64,000 bases of DNA, from NCBI GenBank assembly GCA_026120185.1, contig JANUWF010001659.1:4960001-5024000 (forward strand). The letters run 5' to 3'. The position numbers and the translations under genes were made by a program. The notes beneath the pieces are model-generated. The model was given only the letters and a program-made list of their open reading frames with translations, was not told the DNA's origin and made no database searches. The stretch comes from Voacanga thouarsii (Eukaryota > Streptophyta > Magnoliopsida > Gentianales > Apocynaceae). Shown one piece after another: positions 22,320 through 34,700 of this stretch; the stretch's first letter is position 1, and each line of letters begins with the position of its first letter.

Positions 22320-23330
22320 TGGAATCATTTACCGAGATCGGTATTGTATCTTGAAAGAGTCTACGACGACACAAGATGGTTAATGAAGATACCTTGAAAT
22401 ACGTATACTATCCATTCAAGAGCCGTAAAGATGTGTTAGGTCCTAAAACAACATTATTAGTGGATTGGTATAAAGAAGGATATCTCAGATTTTGTGGCTT
22501 GATATTTAAGTTGTCAGCAAGTGAAAGCCGATCAACAATGACCTGAAGAGTATTGCCACTGTTACCCAACTTTATCATGGAAATGGAGTGAAATTACTAT
22601 AGATTTCGTTACAAGATTGCCTATGGCAGTAGGGCGGCGAGATAGCATATAGGTGATAATGGATCGAATCACTAAGTCCGCCCATTTAATCCCTATCAAT
22701 CAACGAGATTCTCTAAAGAAGTTAAGTAAAACCTATTTAGAGGAAATAGTTAGACTTCATGGAGTACCCTTTAGTATTATGTCAGATCAAGGCCCCAAAT
22801 TTACTTCAAAGTTTTGGACTAAATTGTAATAGAAATACGGGACAACCTTAAACTTCAGTACCTTAGTGCACCCACAAACAAATGGACAAACTGAACGAAT
22901 AAATAGGATTTTAGAAGATATGTTGTGGGCTTACGCTCTAGATTTTGGAACTAAGTGGATTGATAATTTAGCATATGTAGATTTTGCATATGAATTGGAA
23001 TGGCCCCGTTTGAAGCTTTATATGGAAGAAAATGTTAGTTCCCATTATATTTTGAACCTTTAGGATGGAGAATGGGCGAAAAAAATGCTTTTGATCTTGA
23101 AAAGGTCCGATAAGCTGTAGAGACAATCAAAACCAAGTTAGAAGTAGTGCAGAATAGACATAAAAGTTATGCGGATCGACGTGGAAGAGATTTGAAATAT
23201 ACTGAAGGGGGATCATGTACTCTTGAAGTTGGCTCCACAACAACAATTGGGAATCAAAGAACAAGAAAAGATGTTGGATCATACCCCATTGTCGAGAGGA
23301 TTGGGAAAATTGTCTATTGATTGGAGTTAT
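22320..23330 (+). pseudogene. Integrase of Gypsy-A
   Basis: Follows Gypsy-B integrase in order but in shifting frames. The open piece 22866-23063 carries HPQTNGQTERINRILEDML, with the third catalytic residue Glu in QTERIN. An SDQG-type motif (tcagatcaaggccc) is at 22782. The zinc-finger region near 22440-22520 is scrambled. Confidence 0.75.
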
Positions 23331-23356
23331 GAATAGAACTTTAAGTTATTCACGGC

Positions 23357-23585
23357 GTGTTTTATGTATGCCAACTTCGAAAGTACGTGTCTGATCCTGC
23401 CCACATTTTGAATAAAGAACGCATTGAGATGACTCTAACCTTAAAGAATGAGGAAAAGTCTATTAAGATCTCGGAGTATGCTAAAAAGGAATTGTGGAAT
23501 GAGAAAATTCAACTTGTACACGTATCGTGGAATCATCATCTTGTGTAAGATGCAAGTTGGAAAAAATGAAAGTGAGGATGTTGAA
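23357..23585 (+). pseudogene. Chromodomain-containing C-terminus of Gypsy-A
   Basis: FYVCQLRKYVSDPAHIL starts the C-terminal module. ISEYAKKELWNEKIQLVHVSWNHH and then DASWKK follow, where Tekay/Del chromodomains have KILDR..LRNK.IP.VKVLW.NH..EEATWE. In the family this domain binds histone marks and directs integration to heterochromatin. A TAA interrupts it near 23546. Confidence 0.7.
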
Positions 23586-23641
23586 AAAGTATCTAGATTT
23601 ATTCCAAGTGTAAGCTAATTTGGAGGACGAAATTTTTTTGT

Positions 23642-23654
23642 AAGAAGGGGAGGA
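23642..23654 (+). other. Polypurine tract of Gypsy-A
   Basis: AAGAAGGGGAGGA directly before the LTR start TGTAAC. Confidence 0.8.
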
Positions 23655-26600
23655 TGTAACATCACACCTTTTGACTTTCGATTGTCTACTATTGGTAATT
23701 GGATGAGAATTTGTATCGATGTCCAGAACAAAAGTTGATCAGTGTAATGAGATGAATATTTTGGTAGAATAATATTTTGTTGGGACCTGAATGTAATTAT
23801 TGGATTTGTTCTACCTGTACCCTAAATTTTTGAAAGGCTATTATTTCTTTAAAAATAAGAACTTAATGGTACTCTGAAAAGAGAAATTGGCCAGTGCGGT
23901 GAAATACACATTTTGATGTGAATTATGCTACCCGGGGTATAGGAAGCATTTTCATCATTTTGATCGTGCCAACGACTTTGACTGCAAATTTGACCAAGTA
24001 AAAAAGGAATTGAATAATGTGGGTGTTATCAATGAGTTTAGTAAAAATTTTGGAGTTGAATGGTGAAATAAAATATTTTTCCGCTACGAACTTGATTTTG
24101 GTCGTTTCTGAAGAAAATAGGAAATGGCAGTTAAAAATAGATGTGTGGCATTGTGTGAATGGTGGATAAAAATAAGTGTTAAAATACCATTGGGGGAGTG
24201 AAATATTTCTGGGATTATTAAATTGAAAAAGCTTATTGAATAAGCTTAAGAATTATCCATTTATATTAAATAAACTAATAGGAATTTAGCTTTAAAATGG
24301 ATAGCCCAGAATGTAATTAATATTGGTTGACCTTGGACACTTGGATGGAGGTAGAAGGGCTGTAAAACAGCCAGAAATTTGTCCAAGAGAAGAAAAAAAG
24401 GAAGGAGAGGAAGAAAAGAAAGGAAAGGGAAGAAAAGCTAGAAAAAAAATAGAGAAAATGGGGAAAATGAGAGAAGAAGAGTTCTTGGAGAGAAAAAGGG
24501 AAACTTGAAGAATTTTTCAGCCACATCAAGCTACAAACCAGGTAAACATTCAAGTTTCAAGAATTAAAGTTGTAGATTAAAGCATGAGGATTACTTTCAT
24601 ATAAATTTTGTTGGTAAATTCATGCTATTTATGAATTTTTTCTCAAGAATTCAAGTTTGTTTATGAGTTTGTGTGTGTTGTGTATGTGTCGGTCGATGAA
24701 GAGGATTTTATGCTATGTTTTATATGGTGTTTAAAGATGTTTTCATGATGGTTTTATTGGTGGATCATGGCTGGAAATGAATCGTGTGAAATAGGAAGGG
24801 AAGCTGGACTAATTGTTAAAGGAAAATGAATGGTTATTGTTGTTGATTGAGAATGTTAATTGGCATTGGAAAATATTATTTTACTGAGCTAAATATGTCT
24901 AAAAATCAGAAGTATGAGGACTGTTTTAGTTACATTTGAAGATGCTTAAGTGATATAAGTGTTTAGATTGAAGGAGAACAAAGGAAAACCTGAATAGTGA
25001 AATTGAGATAGAACTACTGGGGCAGTTTTTACACAGTACTGTGCCTCAGAAACCTGAATTCCGGAAAAGAGCTCACAAATAATTAAATTTAAGAGTATTA
25101 TGGTCATTTTGCTATATCATAGGGCTAAAACAGAGTTGTGGATTGAAAGTTATGTCCAAAACAAAATCAGGTGTCAAAGCTGCAAATTTTCAGAATTTTG
25201 CTTGTAACATGGACGAATTTAAGGATGCTTAATTATGTGATTTTGGATGAAACAATTAGGGAAATATGAAATGAATCCCTTGCTTATGAAGGGAGAAAGG
25301 ATTTGGAAAAAGTAAAATGAAAGAATCAAACCAACGACGAAAAAACGATATGAATGAAAGTTGAATGTTTTCCTTAACTGTCGGCCTCGTCGGCTAAACG
25401 TCAGTTGGACGTTAGCTACCACTGGGCACGTCGAATGGACATCGGCCAACCATCGGCTATTTTTTGGCCAAAAACAAATTGATGCTAAAATTATGTTTGG
25501 TGTAGGTTTAGCGCTAAACGGCCAACGGAACGTCGAAAACGATAGAGACGGTGATTAAACGGCTATGAATGGAAAGGGTTACTTAGGACACGAGGTGAGT
25601 CCCTTTGATTTTTAAAACCTCTTGAAAGCTAGTGTGCTTCACTTTTCCATGAAATTTTATGTTTTATACTGTTTTGGAAATCCCTAAATATGCTTAAGGT
25701 TTATTTGAGCAATATTTTTTTAATGCCATTTTGGGCTTGAATGAACCTCATATTTGGCTTGGAAACCATAGAGGATGATTAAAGCATGAATTTAGTGGAT
25801 TTACTCCTTTTGGATTAAATACTTAGAATTTTCGAAAAATGGTGATTTTTTTGAATCAGGTATTCATAAATTGACTGGAGTGCCCTTATTGAAACATTTT
25901 ATGGAAATGTGTTTGGAAACATTGAATTTAATCCTTTTTTCATATTAGAATTCTGGATTTCTTCAAATGAGTTTTTTTTTTGAAATCGGGTATTTGGAAA
26001 ATAATCCAAATGTCCTTATTGGAATGTTTTATGAAAACCTTTGGAACTCGGTTATTCGATAAATGACCGAAATATTCTTTTTGGAACTCTAGTGATTACT
26101 TTTCAAATTGGATATGGGTAAAATGACCCAAATACCCTTAGAAAGTCTTTTGGAATTGGGTATGGGTAAAATGACTTGCATACCCTTGGAAACGACTTTT
26201 ATGTTCGAGTACGGGGAAAAAAACCCGGATACTCTTCGAAATATGTTTTGATGTGTGAACAAAACTCTTTATCCTATTTCAACGATTTTGAAAATGATCT
26301 CTCGTGATGAGATCAACTTTTGAAAAACGACTTCTGATCACTGAAATTGTTTTATTGGCTTGATGTGCCACGGAATAAATTGATTGGCTTTGCAGAGCAT
26401 ATGTGAATAATGATTTGACTTGCGAGTCAGTGAGATCAAATTCTAGAAAATGTGATTTTGCCAAAAAAATATTTTGATTTGAAAATCCTACGGGATCAAA
26501 TAACCCACTGGCCTGATCAGTCAGATGGGATTGGTATTGTTACTGTTGAGTACTAGCATAGACTTTGATATTTGTACTAGTCTACATTAGAGTTAGACGA

Positions 26601-27482
26601 CCCTAGTAACCTGGCTTAGTTCTAGGGATTGTTTTTCTCTGAACAGGGTGACAGGATATTGAGATGAGTTGTCCTAGCTTATGGTGAGTAAGGTTAGTAT
26701 GGGGACCCCTGGTGAGTATGGTTGGTATTGAGATCCTAGGCTTATGGTGAGTAAAGTCAGCATAGGGACCCTTGGCTTATGGTGAATAAGGTTAGTAGTT
26801 TACTATGGTACACTAGGAGTGCTACGATATACCTGAGCCGAAGTACGCTGCGGTGTACTTATTCTGGAGATGCACGGATTGAGTACTAGAGGCTGTGGTC
26901 TCAGTACAATGATACGTGGCGCCGAAGCCAAGGACTGCGGGACTTGTATACATGCCGACTTTCTATTGGAGAAGTGCCTGTGATTTAAAAACTGTGACAA
27001 TAATTTGAAATTTGAAATAAAGTTTTCCAAAAATGATTGAGTTCCAGATAAGCTCTTCTTTAGAGAGTTTTAGAATTGTTTCCAATAAACAAATGATATG
27101 CTATTTCACAAAAGTTTTATGTACCCTATTATTTCATGAAGCACTAGCACACACGGGACTCACTGGGTGATTTGTCACTCACACGTGTCTTTTAACTTAT
27201 CACCTACGGATAGAAGGACGATACCACAGAGTCAGCAGTTTAGGTCTAGACAGCTTTCCTTTTGATCATATACTATATTCTGTTATTGATAGAGATGGCA
27301 TATATGAAATCCTCTTATATATGTATATGTGTGGCCATCCAAAGTGGGATATTGTTGAGTCTCGACCTTATATATGTATTTATTCTGTTGTTTCCATTAT
27401 AAATACCCCTTATCGGAGAAACTAGATGGGGTGACACCGTTGTTGATATGCTTCCACTATTGTCTTTAGTAGGGGTGTTACA
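23655..27482 (+). repeat. 3' LTR of Gypsy-A
   Basis: 3.83 kb, TGTAACATCACACC to GGGGTGTTACA, without nested DNA; it gives the empty site for S2 near 26046. The donor-like CCAGGTAAAC has its gt at 24542. GTCGG-rich cluster at about 25378-25460. Confidence 0.85.
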
Positions 27483-27487
27483 CAGAA
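27483..27487. repeat. Right target duplication of Gypsy-A (cagaa)
   Basis: Partner of 13121-13125. Confidence 0.75.
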
Positions 27488-28449
27488 CATCTGGAACTTC
27501 ATGGTGTCGTGCTGGTCATTATCCATATTACCATGCAGTAATCTAATACTTTGTAATACTTAATCCCCATGATGCCATTTCAAGACAAAATTGGAGGATC
27601 AAAGCATACACGATGCCATTCAAGGTATCCTCCATGGAGCCGTGCAACAACATAGAAGACCCTCTGTTCAGCGATTTTTGGAATTTTTCAATAGGCATCT
27701 ATAAATACTTAGCTTCTAACCCTAAGAATCAGTCTTTGGTAGCCAAAACACTAGAGAACTCCTAGGGAGCTCAAGAAACACCAAGCAAAAAGGGATCAAG
27801 AAGAATCAAATGAGGAGAAAAGGGGAGTTGCTGAAGAGGATCTTCAGGAAGAAGATGGAAATTTGCTTATCTATGAGTGCTCTTTTCTTTTTCTTGTAAT
27901 TTATTTTAACAATTTTGAATCTCTATGGTTTTAATTATATCCGAGGAATAAACCTTAAGTTTGTGTTCTTGGATTGATTTTCTTTTAGATCTATTGAATT
28001 TCCATTATATGTGTTCAATTACTTAGGCATTGTTGTGTTGGACTGATTGTTGGGGATTAGTTGATTTTATCAATTGATTAGTTTGCTTCGAATGAATTTG
28101 AGAGAAGGAGTTAGGAGCTAAACACCCAATTTATTGATGTAATATTTTTTTCTTAAATTAACTTAATAGAGAGGTTAGGGAATTAAATTTTTTAACCAAA
28201 TGGTTTATGATATTACCTAGAAATAGGGATATTGTGGCCCTCAGATTTTTTTGGGATTTACTGCTCTTAATCATTTCTAGATTAAATTGGTGAGGTCAAG
28301 ATACCTAATGGTTTGCTAGGAATAGGAATTTTATTATTCGAGAGAGTGTGAGATTCGTATTTGAATTCCTCTGGTGTTGAATTGAGAATTGATGGGTTTA
28401 AGGGAACTTTCCTTTCTTGACCTAGATTTGGGAGATGATCTTCTTTCCC
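27488..28449 (+). repeat. 3' LTR of element C, second part, truncated
   Basis: Continues the match to the left LTR (about 1586-2442), including the TATA at 27700-27706. It stops after 'cttctttccctgg', where the left LTR runs on for about 290 bases more. The loss is at the junction with the next remnant. Confidence 0.8.
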
Positions 28450-29085
28450 TGGTCAAGTTGGATAGAAAATGAGATTTTCGGTCACCATGTTTTATCAAGG
28501 AAAAAGGAGTTCTTTAGCTCACCTTTTAAACACTTGGTTTGAGCACTTCAAATGCATAAAAAAAAAAAAAAAGAGGCTTCTAGTTTTGGATTATCAGCTA
28601 CTTTTCTTGTGTCTTCGAGAAGAAAATTGAGGAGAAGGAGATCAATATTTTAACTACTAGAAAATGTGAAGAAGATAAGTGTTTAACATACCTTCTTGAA
28701 AAATCCTAGTTTGTTCATGAATCTCAGTGGAAAGGTGTTAATTTTTTTGCTCTAAAAGTTGGGTATTTATAAGGGGAAAAACAAAAGAAGGGAGAAGGAA
28801 GGAAAAGGCCTTTGGTTTTGAAGGAAAGAAGTTTCCTTTTTGCAGCTCAAAATTGCCAATAGCTTTTTCAAAGAGCCGGCCAGTTAGGAGAGGGGTAGCT
28901 ATTTTCTTGAGAAGAGAAATGAAGAAAATTGAGAGAAAAGGGAGAGGGGTTGGCCGGCCAAGAGATAGAGAAATAAGGGGAAAATATGTTTAAATAGGGG
29001 TGCAAATCTAGATCCTAGGATTGAAATAAACTTACTTGAATATACCCTAAATCCATGGGTTGTAATTCAATAATTTTTAATAGTC
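28450..29085 (-). repeat. Probable minus-strand LTR remnant, part 1
   Basis: No ORF. On the minus strand it has a TATA-type TATAAATAC (complement of 28763-28771) and, about 75 bases on, a donor-like AAGGTATGT (complement near 28688-28697). This is the same promoter-leader-donor layout as the chromovirus LTRs here. It was continuous with 62141-62579 before Gypsy-B inserted, and the right part ends in GGGCATTACA, the complement of a TGTAATGCCC LTR start. No target duplication found; a host promoter is the alternative. Confidence 0.4.
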
Positions 29086-29090
29086 GACGA
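29086..29090. repeat. Left target duplication of the Gypsy-B array (gacga)
   Basis: gacga before TGTAATACCCC; identical to 62136-62140 after the third LTR. Confidence 0.9.
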
Positions 29091-32000
29091 TGTAATACCC
29101 CGCCCAAAACCACATTTGACTATGGGGAAAAGTCATGCATTGCATAGCATTTTGCATTTTATGTGGTAGCTTAGAATTATTTTATTTGCATGGATGCATG
29201 TGAATTTTTTCATTGCTCTTGCGTTTGAATTAATTGATGTGAAATAGTTGTGTTGTTAAAGATTTGGATAAGGGAGGTTTGGTCGAAGATTTGGAAGGAT
29301 GAGTATTGGGGGGTGGTGAGAACTGATTGTAGAAAAAAATTAGTATTGGAGTTGTTTTGGAATAGCGGGGAGGTTGGTGATTTCCTTTGGTGACCCAAGT
29401 TCGAATCCTACCTTTTGTGAAGTTAGTTTCTCTTCTTGAATATTCTTCCTCAGAGTTTCCATGTCTTGGCCGAAAAAGATCTAGCAAACCTAGAGAAATT
29501 CTAGTGTCATTATTCTAAGGAAATAAGTCTCTATATTTATTTCCTAAATTTAAGGACCTTGATGTGAATAAAGTACACTTTTAATTTTCAGCTTTTACTC
29601 CTTAGGATTTTCAAAAAACCCCCAGCCAATTTTCAAAATTTCAGCTTTAATGAATCATTTTTCTAGTAGGGAACCTTGTTGATTTTAACCCTAGAACCTA
29701 AGCTAAAAATCTGGAAAAAAATTTCCAGCAAGTGCCGCCACTTCTTAGAGGAATTTTAGCTCAACATAAACTCTTCCAAAGCTAGGAAATCTTATCCTAA
29801 ATCCTTTAGCAAATCAGATTTTTATTGCAATCCTAATTCAACTAGAATTTTTTTCCTAAACCTTGCAGAATTTTGGCAGCTTTGTGTTAACACAAGCAGT
29901 CCGAAATTCCAGCACCTTTAAGTACAATCCAACCTTTCAAACCCTAGCTCAAATCCCCTAAAACATCTTCCATCAATTCAGATTATCTTTGTTGTGCAAA
30001 ACTAGATTTTACTCACACAAATTCCATAATTTCGGCCAGCTAGGAAACCAGGATTTTCGACAGCTTTGTACAGAAAATTTTGGCCAGCCTTGTACTCCTA
30101 TTCCAACTGAAATTCTGCACACAAACACACCGAAAAACCCTAGCTGATCAAGATATTTTTCAGTGCCTAAAACCCTCATTTTTTCTTTGTAAATTTCGGC
30201 AGACCCACAGCTAAAACAGTCCAGAAATTCTTCCTCTCCTGTTCAGCAATTTCGCACAGCAAAACTACTGCACGCGCACAGAAATTTCAGCCCTAAAAAC
30301 CTTCGTAAACTCGTTTTTGTTTGGCCCAAAATTCTAAACACAATCAGCCCTTCTCTTGAGCAATAGTTTGGCCAGCACAAGGGAGCAAGATTACAGAATA
30401 TTTTATCCCTTAAACCCTCTCAAAGTCGGCAGCAAGAAGGCACTCATGAGCTGTAATTTTCGGCCTTGCTATCCAAGAAACCTAAAGCCATTAGGAGTCT
30501 TTCTAAACATCACCATCTAACCCTAAACCAATCTTCTGTAACTCTAAATCATAGCGGCCGTCTATCCTCTCCATTCTACACAAAAAATTCCAGCAAGAAC
30601 TCCACAGCAAATTTTCAAAAACCTCAAGAACAACACCTAGCAAAAACCGATCACCCTCCAAGGTAAGCAAAAACCATCTCAACTTCTTGATTCCTTTCTT
30701 CCATCAATTCTCTTCCTTTTCCTCTTTGGAATCACGACATCTCAAGGCTGATTTAATCTCTTTATGCATTCCCGGTCATAAGGAAGGAAAAAGGAGACAA
30801 CTTTTCTCTTCTAATCCCACGAACTCGGGACAATCACCATTGGAGTATCGGGATCTTGCTACCCGATTGTTGTAAGGTACAGAAATACTTACCCTTAATG
30901 CTGGAATTAAGGTTTAAGGTAGTAGATGATGTCTATTGCCTTGTTGAATATATGGTCATAGTATATGATCTTAGGGGATTGTGAATTGTTATGAAAATAA
31001 ATGAGTTTGGCACATATTCGAATTAGTTGAAGCCCTGATCATGATATTATATGGTTTAGATCAGGAGGATAATTGAGGAAAGAATGTTGTGAATTTATCT
31101 CGTTTATCTGAGGAATATCAAGTAAGTCCTTGCATAAACTCTTTTGTTAAATGTTGCGATGGCAAGTCTATGTTGTGAAGCTTTGTAAAGCTATTGTTGA
31201 ACTATGTTTGCATGGGTTGTAAACGTGGATCTTTATTCTTTAAACGGTTTTGTCAACCTAACGATTTTATCAAGAAAACTATTCTTTTCCTTAAACTTTT
31301 ACAAAGCCAAGGTTTGGAAATATTGTGAATCAGGAATTGACGGATATGTTCGTTGAGTACTCAATAAGGGTAGGCTGACAATACTAGTCTTGGAGGGCTA
31401 GAGTAAGTCTTCTGGCAGGAGGCCACCTCCATAAGATAAGTTCTGCTTGAAAAGGCGACAGTATTGGTTGGTCAGGCCGGTCCGAGCTAGCATGTGTACC
31501 TGGTAAGGTATTATTTATTTTCTCGGCATGGACACCCGAATGGTTTTGTTGGGTGTAGAGAAAGAGGAGTATCTCACCCGGTGTGCTGTACACTCACCTT
31601 GATCAGAACGCCCAACGTGTGGTAATCTTGTCCGGATAAGGTGTACAAAGTATGGTGCCTTGGCCATTTTGTTCTCATGGAGCCCAACGTGTGGTGACAT
31701 TACTGTTTATTCGAGTGGATGACTGTTTTGTTTATAGTAGGATTATGGAAAAACCCACTATTTGCGAAAGAGAAATTATTTATGACTTGCCAAATATTTC
31801 TTCAAATGTTTTCCGCTTTGCATACACGTACAGTTTTAAACACACTATGTGCACATAGGACTTACTGATATTTATTCTCACACTGTTTTACATCATGTTT
31901 TTAGAAGATAGACTGTGCTGAGTCAGCGGGGCATTGATAGTTGAAGCTTTTCTAATTATTGTCATCTTTGCTTAGGAGACATTTGTTGTTTAAGTTGTTG

Positions 32001-32190
32001 AACGATTAATTGTTTTTATTTCGTTTTGCTCCAAGTTGAGCCTGATGTAATAAGAGTATTTCTTTATTTATCTAAGTTTAATCTCTTGGAGGTTGCCTTT
32101 GTATTTTATACCTCGTTTTAAAGACCCCTTGTCCTATGGGACGGGGCGACATCCCCGCCCTTTTAGGATACGTAGTCGTGGGGTGTTATA
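29091..32190 (+). repeat. Gypsy-B LTR 1
   Basis: 3.10 kb, TGTAATACCCCGCCC to GGGGTGTTATA (terminal C changed to T). Colinear with LTR 2. Contains a donor-like CCAAGGTAAGC (gt at 30663). 'cccaacgtgtggt' occurs twice, near 31610 and 31683. Confidence 0.9.
30661..30668 (+). promoter_or_regulatory. Predicted leader-intron donor in Gypsy-B LTR 1
   Basis: AGGTAAGC fits the plant 5' splice consensus. It is conserved in LTR 2 (gt at 48544) and pairs with the acceptor-like TTGTTTATAG just before ORF0 (32290). Splicing is inferred. Confidence 0.4.
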
Positions 32191-32192
32191 AG

Positions 32193-32210
32193 TTGTATAA
32201 GAGAACAAGG
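32193..32210 (+). other. Primer-binding site of Gypsy-B copy 1
   Basis: TTGTATAAGAGAACAAGG, two changes from the intact site in copy 2 (50075-50092), two bases after the LTR. Confidence 0.75.
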
Positions 32211-32291
32211 TTTCGGTAATTACTTGACTTATGGGGTTCTATTTTCTTAGGTATTTTGATCTGGTGCTAATTTTTATCTTTTGTTTATAGG

Positions 32292-32645
32292 ATGGTCAAA
32301 AGAGTTGCATCGGCTATCGGAGACTGGCCCGTTGGCTGCGGGAATCCACCTGCCTCACTACCCGTAGCTGATCCACCTGCGTCCGATTCAGAGAGAGAGC
32401 GTGAGCCATCGGTGTTAGACGACCCGATGGTTGAGGCAGAGATAGAGGTCGAGGAGAGCTTAGGGGAAGATGAGGGAGATGAGGAGATGGCAGAGTTGAG
32501 TGAGGGAGAGGTAGATGAACTATGGAATGAGGGAGATGATGAGAATGAGGGAAAGATGGCTGGGGTAGAAGGAGAGGATGAGGAGGTAAAGGAGGTTCCT
32601 TGGACCCCACAGATAGGGAAAGTTGATAAGATCCCTGCTTGCTAT
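32292..32645 (+). pseudogene. ORF0 of Gypsy-B copy 1, N-terminal part
   Basis: 118 codons from MVKRVASAIGDWPVG, with the acidic E/D/G-rich block at residues 41-100, nearly identical to copy 2. The ATG follows TTGTTTATAGG, an acceptor-like site. Copia-E enters after codon 118; its duplicated target gctat is the end of this piece. The frame resumes in phase at 42413. Confidence 0.75.
32641..32645. repeat. Left target duplication of Copia-E (gctat)
   Basis: gctat versus gctac at 42408-42412 (one change), at the codon where copy 2 reads continuously (near 50523). Confidence 0.8.
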
Positions 32646-34679
32646 TGTTGGATTGTATGCCCTCTTAGACTAGGTTTCTGATGTAAAGTCGAATTGTTTA
32701 ATAAAAGAATTTATTTTCAGAAATTGTTTGTGAATATAATTTTTGTTTGTGCACGATTTTTGTTTGGAACAGACCCATTGTGTTTAAATAAGTGATCCAT
32801 GTGAATGGTGGTCTTTCACAGTAAGGTATGGATCACGGGTTATTTAACACATAAACATTTGTTCTTAACCTATTGATGAGACTGGGAACCTCATCATGTT
32901 TAGGTTATTATGTTATGAATTCCAAATGGGGAATGGCTTACCTTTAGCCAGTGGGTAGTCCACCCACTTCATAACATAAGCGTATTTCGAATACGTAGAA
33001 CAGGACCTGTAGTAGTGGTTTCTCAAAGTACTATATGATAGAAACCTAGACTACTACCGCTACAGCGTGGACTAGTACTCTACGACTTGAGTATGAGTTG
33101 GTGGTCCAGCGAAGTCTGGAAGCATATACTTTGATTTGCTATAGTTGAGGTTCTATAGTAGGGCCAATATACTTGCATGTTGGGTATGTGTGACTAGTTA
33201 GTTAAGACAGGACTTATACAAGATAGTTTCTGCACTATATCGCCCCTTGTGGTTGTCCGATTGGTCTAAATTATCCAGGGCCCTGGGAAACATGACTTGG
33301 ATGTTTGCTTTAGGGTAGCTCCCTTGGAAAGCGGAAACACTCCAGGAAGTCGTGGATCATTGGACTAGAAGCCTAAGGATGGTAGATGTCATTTAGAGGG
33401 GTGTTAGTACACTTCTTCCTCTCTAAATGTATGGCGATGTGTAGAGGGGTATTTTAGTCATTTCACCTGTAGGTCGGAGACTTTGCTAACGCAGCATTGT
33501 CCTTGGGGTCAATATTTCCTTATGGTGATATTAGGAAATATTTAAAATGCAAAATACATCTATTTATATAGCAGGGGTATTTTGGTCATTTTAGCAGCCA
33601 AGGCGATGTGTCTTTTTGGTCCTCGGGATAGCCCGTAAGTCCTAACTATTTTTGGGTTGAGGATTTGGTCTCAGTTGAAGAGGATTTTATTTTATTTTGT
33701 TTTATTTTATTTTATTCAGGAAGTCTAATTTATTATTGGACTGGAATAAAATAAATAAATAAATAAATAAAATAGGAGTTGAGAGAAATTAATTATCTAG
33801 TTTATTTGGTTAATTAATTATTCAGGGCCTAGGTCCAGTATGAATAATTATGAAATTAACCTGAGCTTAAACTAGGGGAAATAATTACTGTTTAATTATT
33901 TATTGGGTTATTTATGTAGGCCCAAGAAATAAATAATAAGAGATTAATTATTATGGTTCATTTGGGCTCATTAATTATTTATTGGGTTACTTATGTAAGC
34001 CCAGAAAATAAATAATTAATATTTATTATTTTGGGCCTTTTGGGTCCAAGAAAAATAATAAATATTTATCTGGCCCAATAGCTTGGACCTTAGGGTTTTT
34101 CCAGATACGGTTAAGATGAGTTTAAGGTTAGGCCAAACTGTTTCTCAGGATAACATCCGGATATTTTGAAATCCCGGGGATATGTTTATCAGAGATTGAG
34201 AGACCTAATTTTGGCTAAATATAAACAACTCTTTGAAAAAAAAAAAACTCTAATTTTTCCCTTCCCAAGCAAAGACTCACGTGAGTCTCTCTCTCTCACA
34301 AAACTCTCTCCTTCTTCTTGTTTTCTCTGGTTCTTTGCTAATCGATAGCGAACGAACCAAGGAGAATTGAGACCCTTCCTCTTCACCATAGTGTTCACCG
34401 ACTAGAGGGGAGGCTGAGGAATATCCCGAGAGCTGGAGAGCTAAGCGTTAATGCAAACAAGACGCAGTCGAAGGCTAGCGGGTGTTCAACCGGAAGCTCC
34501 TTCAACTGTGCAAAGCTAGGCGATTCCAGTCGTTCAATCCGCTCTTACTCAACCTAGAAGGGTTAAGAAGCGCAAAGGTATGATCTTCACGCTTCCGCAT
34601 GGCCTTTATGGCCCGCGTTTAATTTTTTTTGGTCTCTGTTTTCCCGTCCATGGCTTCCTGTGCTGCGTTTTGTCCCTCA
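32646..34679 (+). repeat. 5' LTR of Copia-E
   Basis: 2034 bases, TGTTGGATTG to GTCCCTCA. TATA-like CTATTTATATAG near 33560. Contains (AAAT)n near 33747-33770. Compared with 40367-42407 it shows about 20 small differences centred on CAG or CTG. Confidence 0.9.
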
Positions 34680-34682
34680 AAG

Positions 34683-34700
34683 TGGTATCAGAGCCATTGG
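34683..34700 (+). other. Primer-binding site of Copia-E
   Basis: TGGTATCAGAGCCATTGG, exact initiator-tRNA-Met type, three bases after the LTR. Confidence 0.9.

Larger units (their letters stand above)
13126..27482 (+). mobile_element. Gypsy-A: Tekay/Del-like chromovirus, decayed
   Basis: LTRs 13126-18720 and 23655-27482 begin TGTAAC and end in GTGTGACA or GTGTTACA. They bracket a 4.93-kb internal region with a tRNA-iMet-type primer site, acidic ORF, gag, protease, RT, integrase, chromodomain and polypurine tract in chromovirus order. Target duplication cagaa has one change. The left LTR is 1.77 kb longer because a solo copia LTR sits in it. Stops and frame shifts throughout and loss of RNase H make it inactive. 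Tekay/Del is inferred from the long LTRs and the chromodomain type. Confidence 0.85.
1280..28449 (+). mobile_element. Element C: old Athila/Tat-type LTR retrotransposon, nested host
   Basis: Two direct LTR copies, TGATTAGTGTTCATTG at 1280 and TGATAAGTATTCATTA at 12813, bracket an internal region. It starts with a degenerate tRNA-Asp-type primer site and ends with a polypurine tract abutting the second LTR. The right LTR is split by Gypsy-A (13126-27482) and resumes at 27488; the internal region is split by element D (4231-11261). With the nested DNA removed, the internal region is only about 3 kb, with no recognisable protease, RT or integrase, so C is a non-autonomous or strongly deleted member. 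Lineage is inferred from the primer site and the AAGTGTGGGGGA tract. Confidence 0.75.

Noticed and set aside
28450..29085. Promoter and first exon of a host gene on the minus strand
   Set aside because: The TATA and donor-like sites fit, but there is no coding exon on either side of the array and the far end has an LTR-type terminus; kept only as a tentative LTR.
33670..34080. AAT/ATTT-rich repeats in the Copia-E LTRs, considered as a CRISPR-like or satellite array
   Set aside because: No regular spacer structure. It is simple-sequence LTR DNA repeated in the second LTR and in S2.
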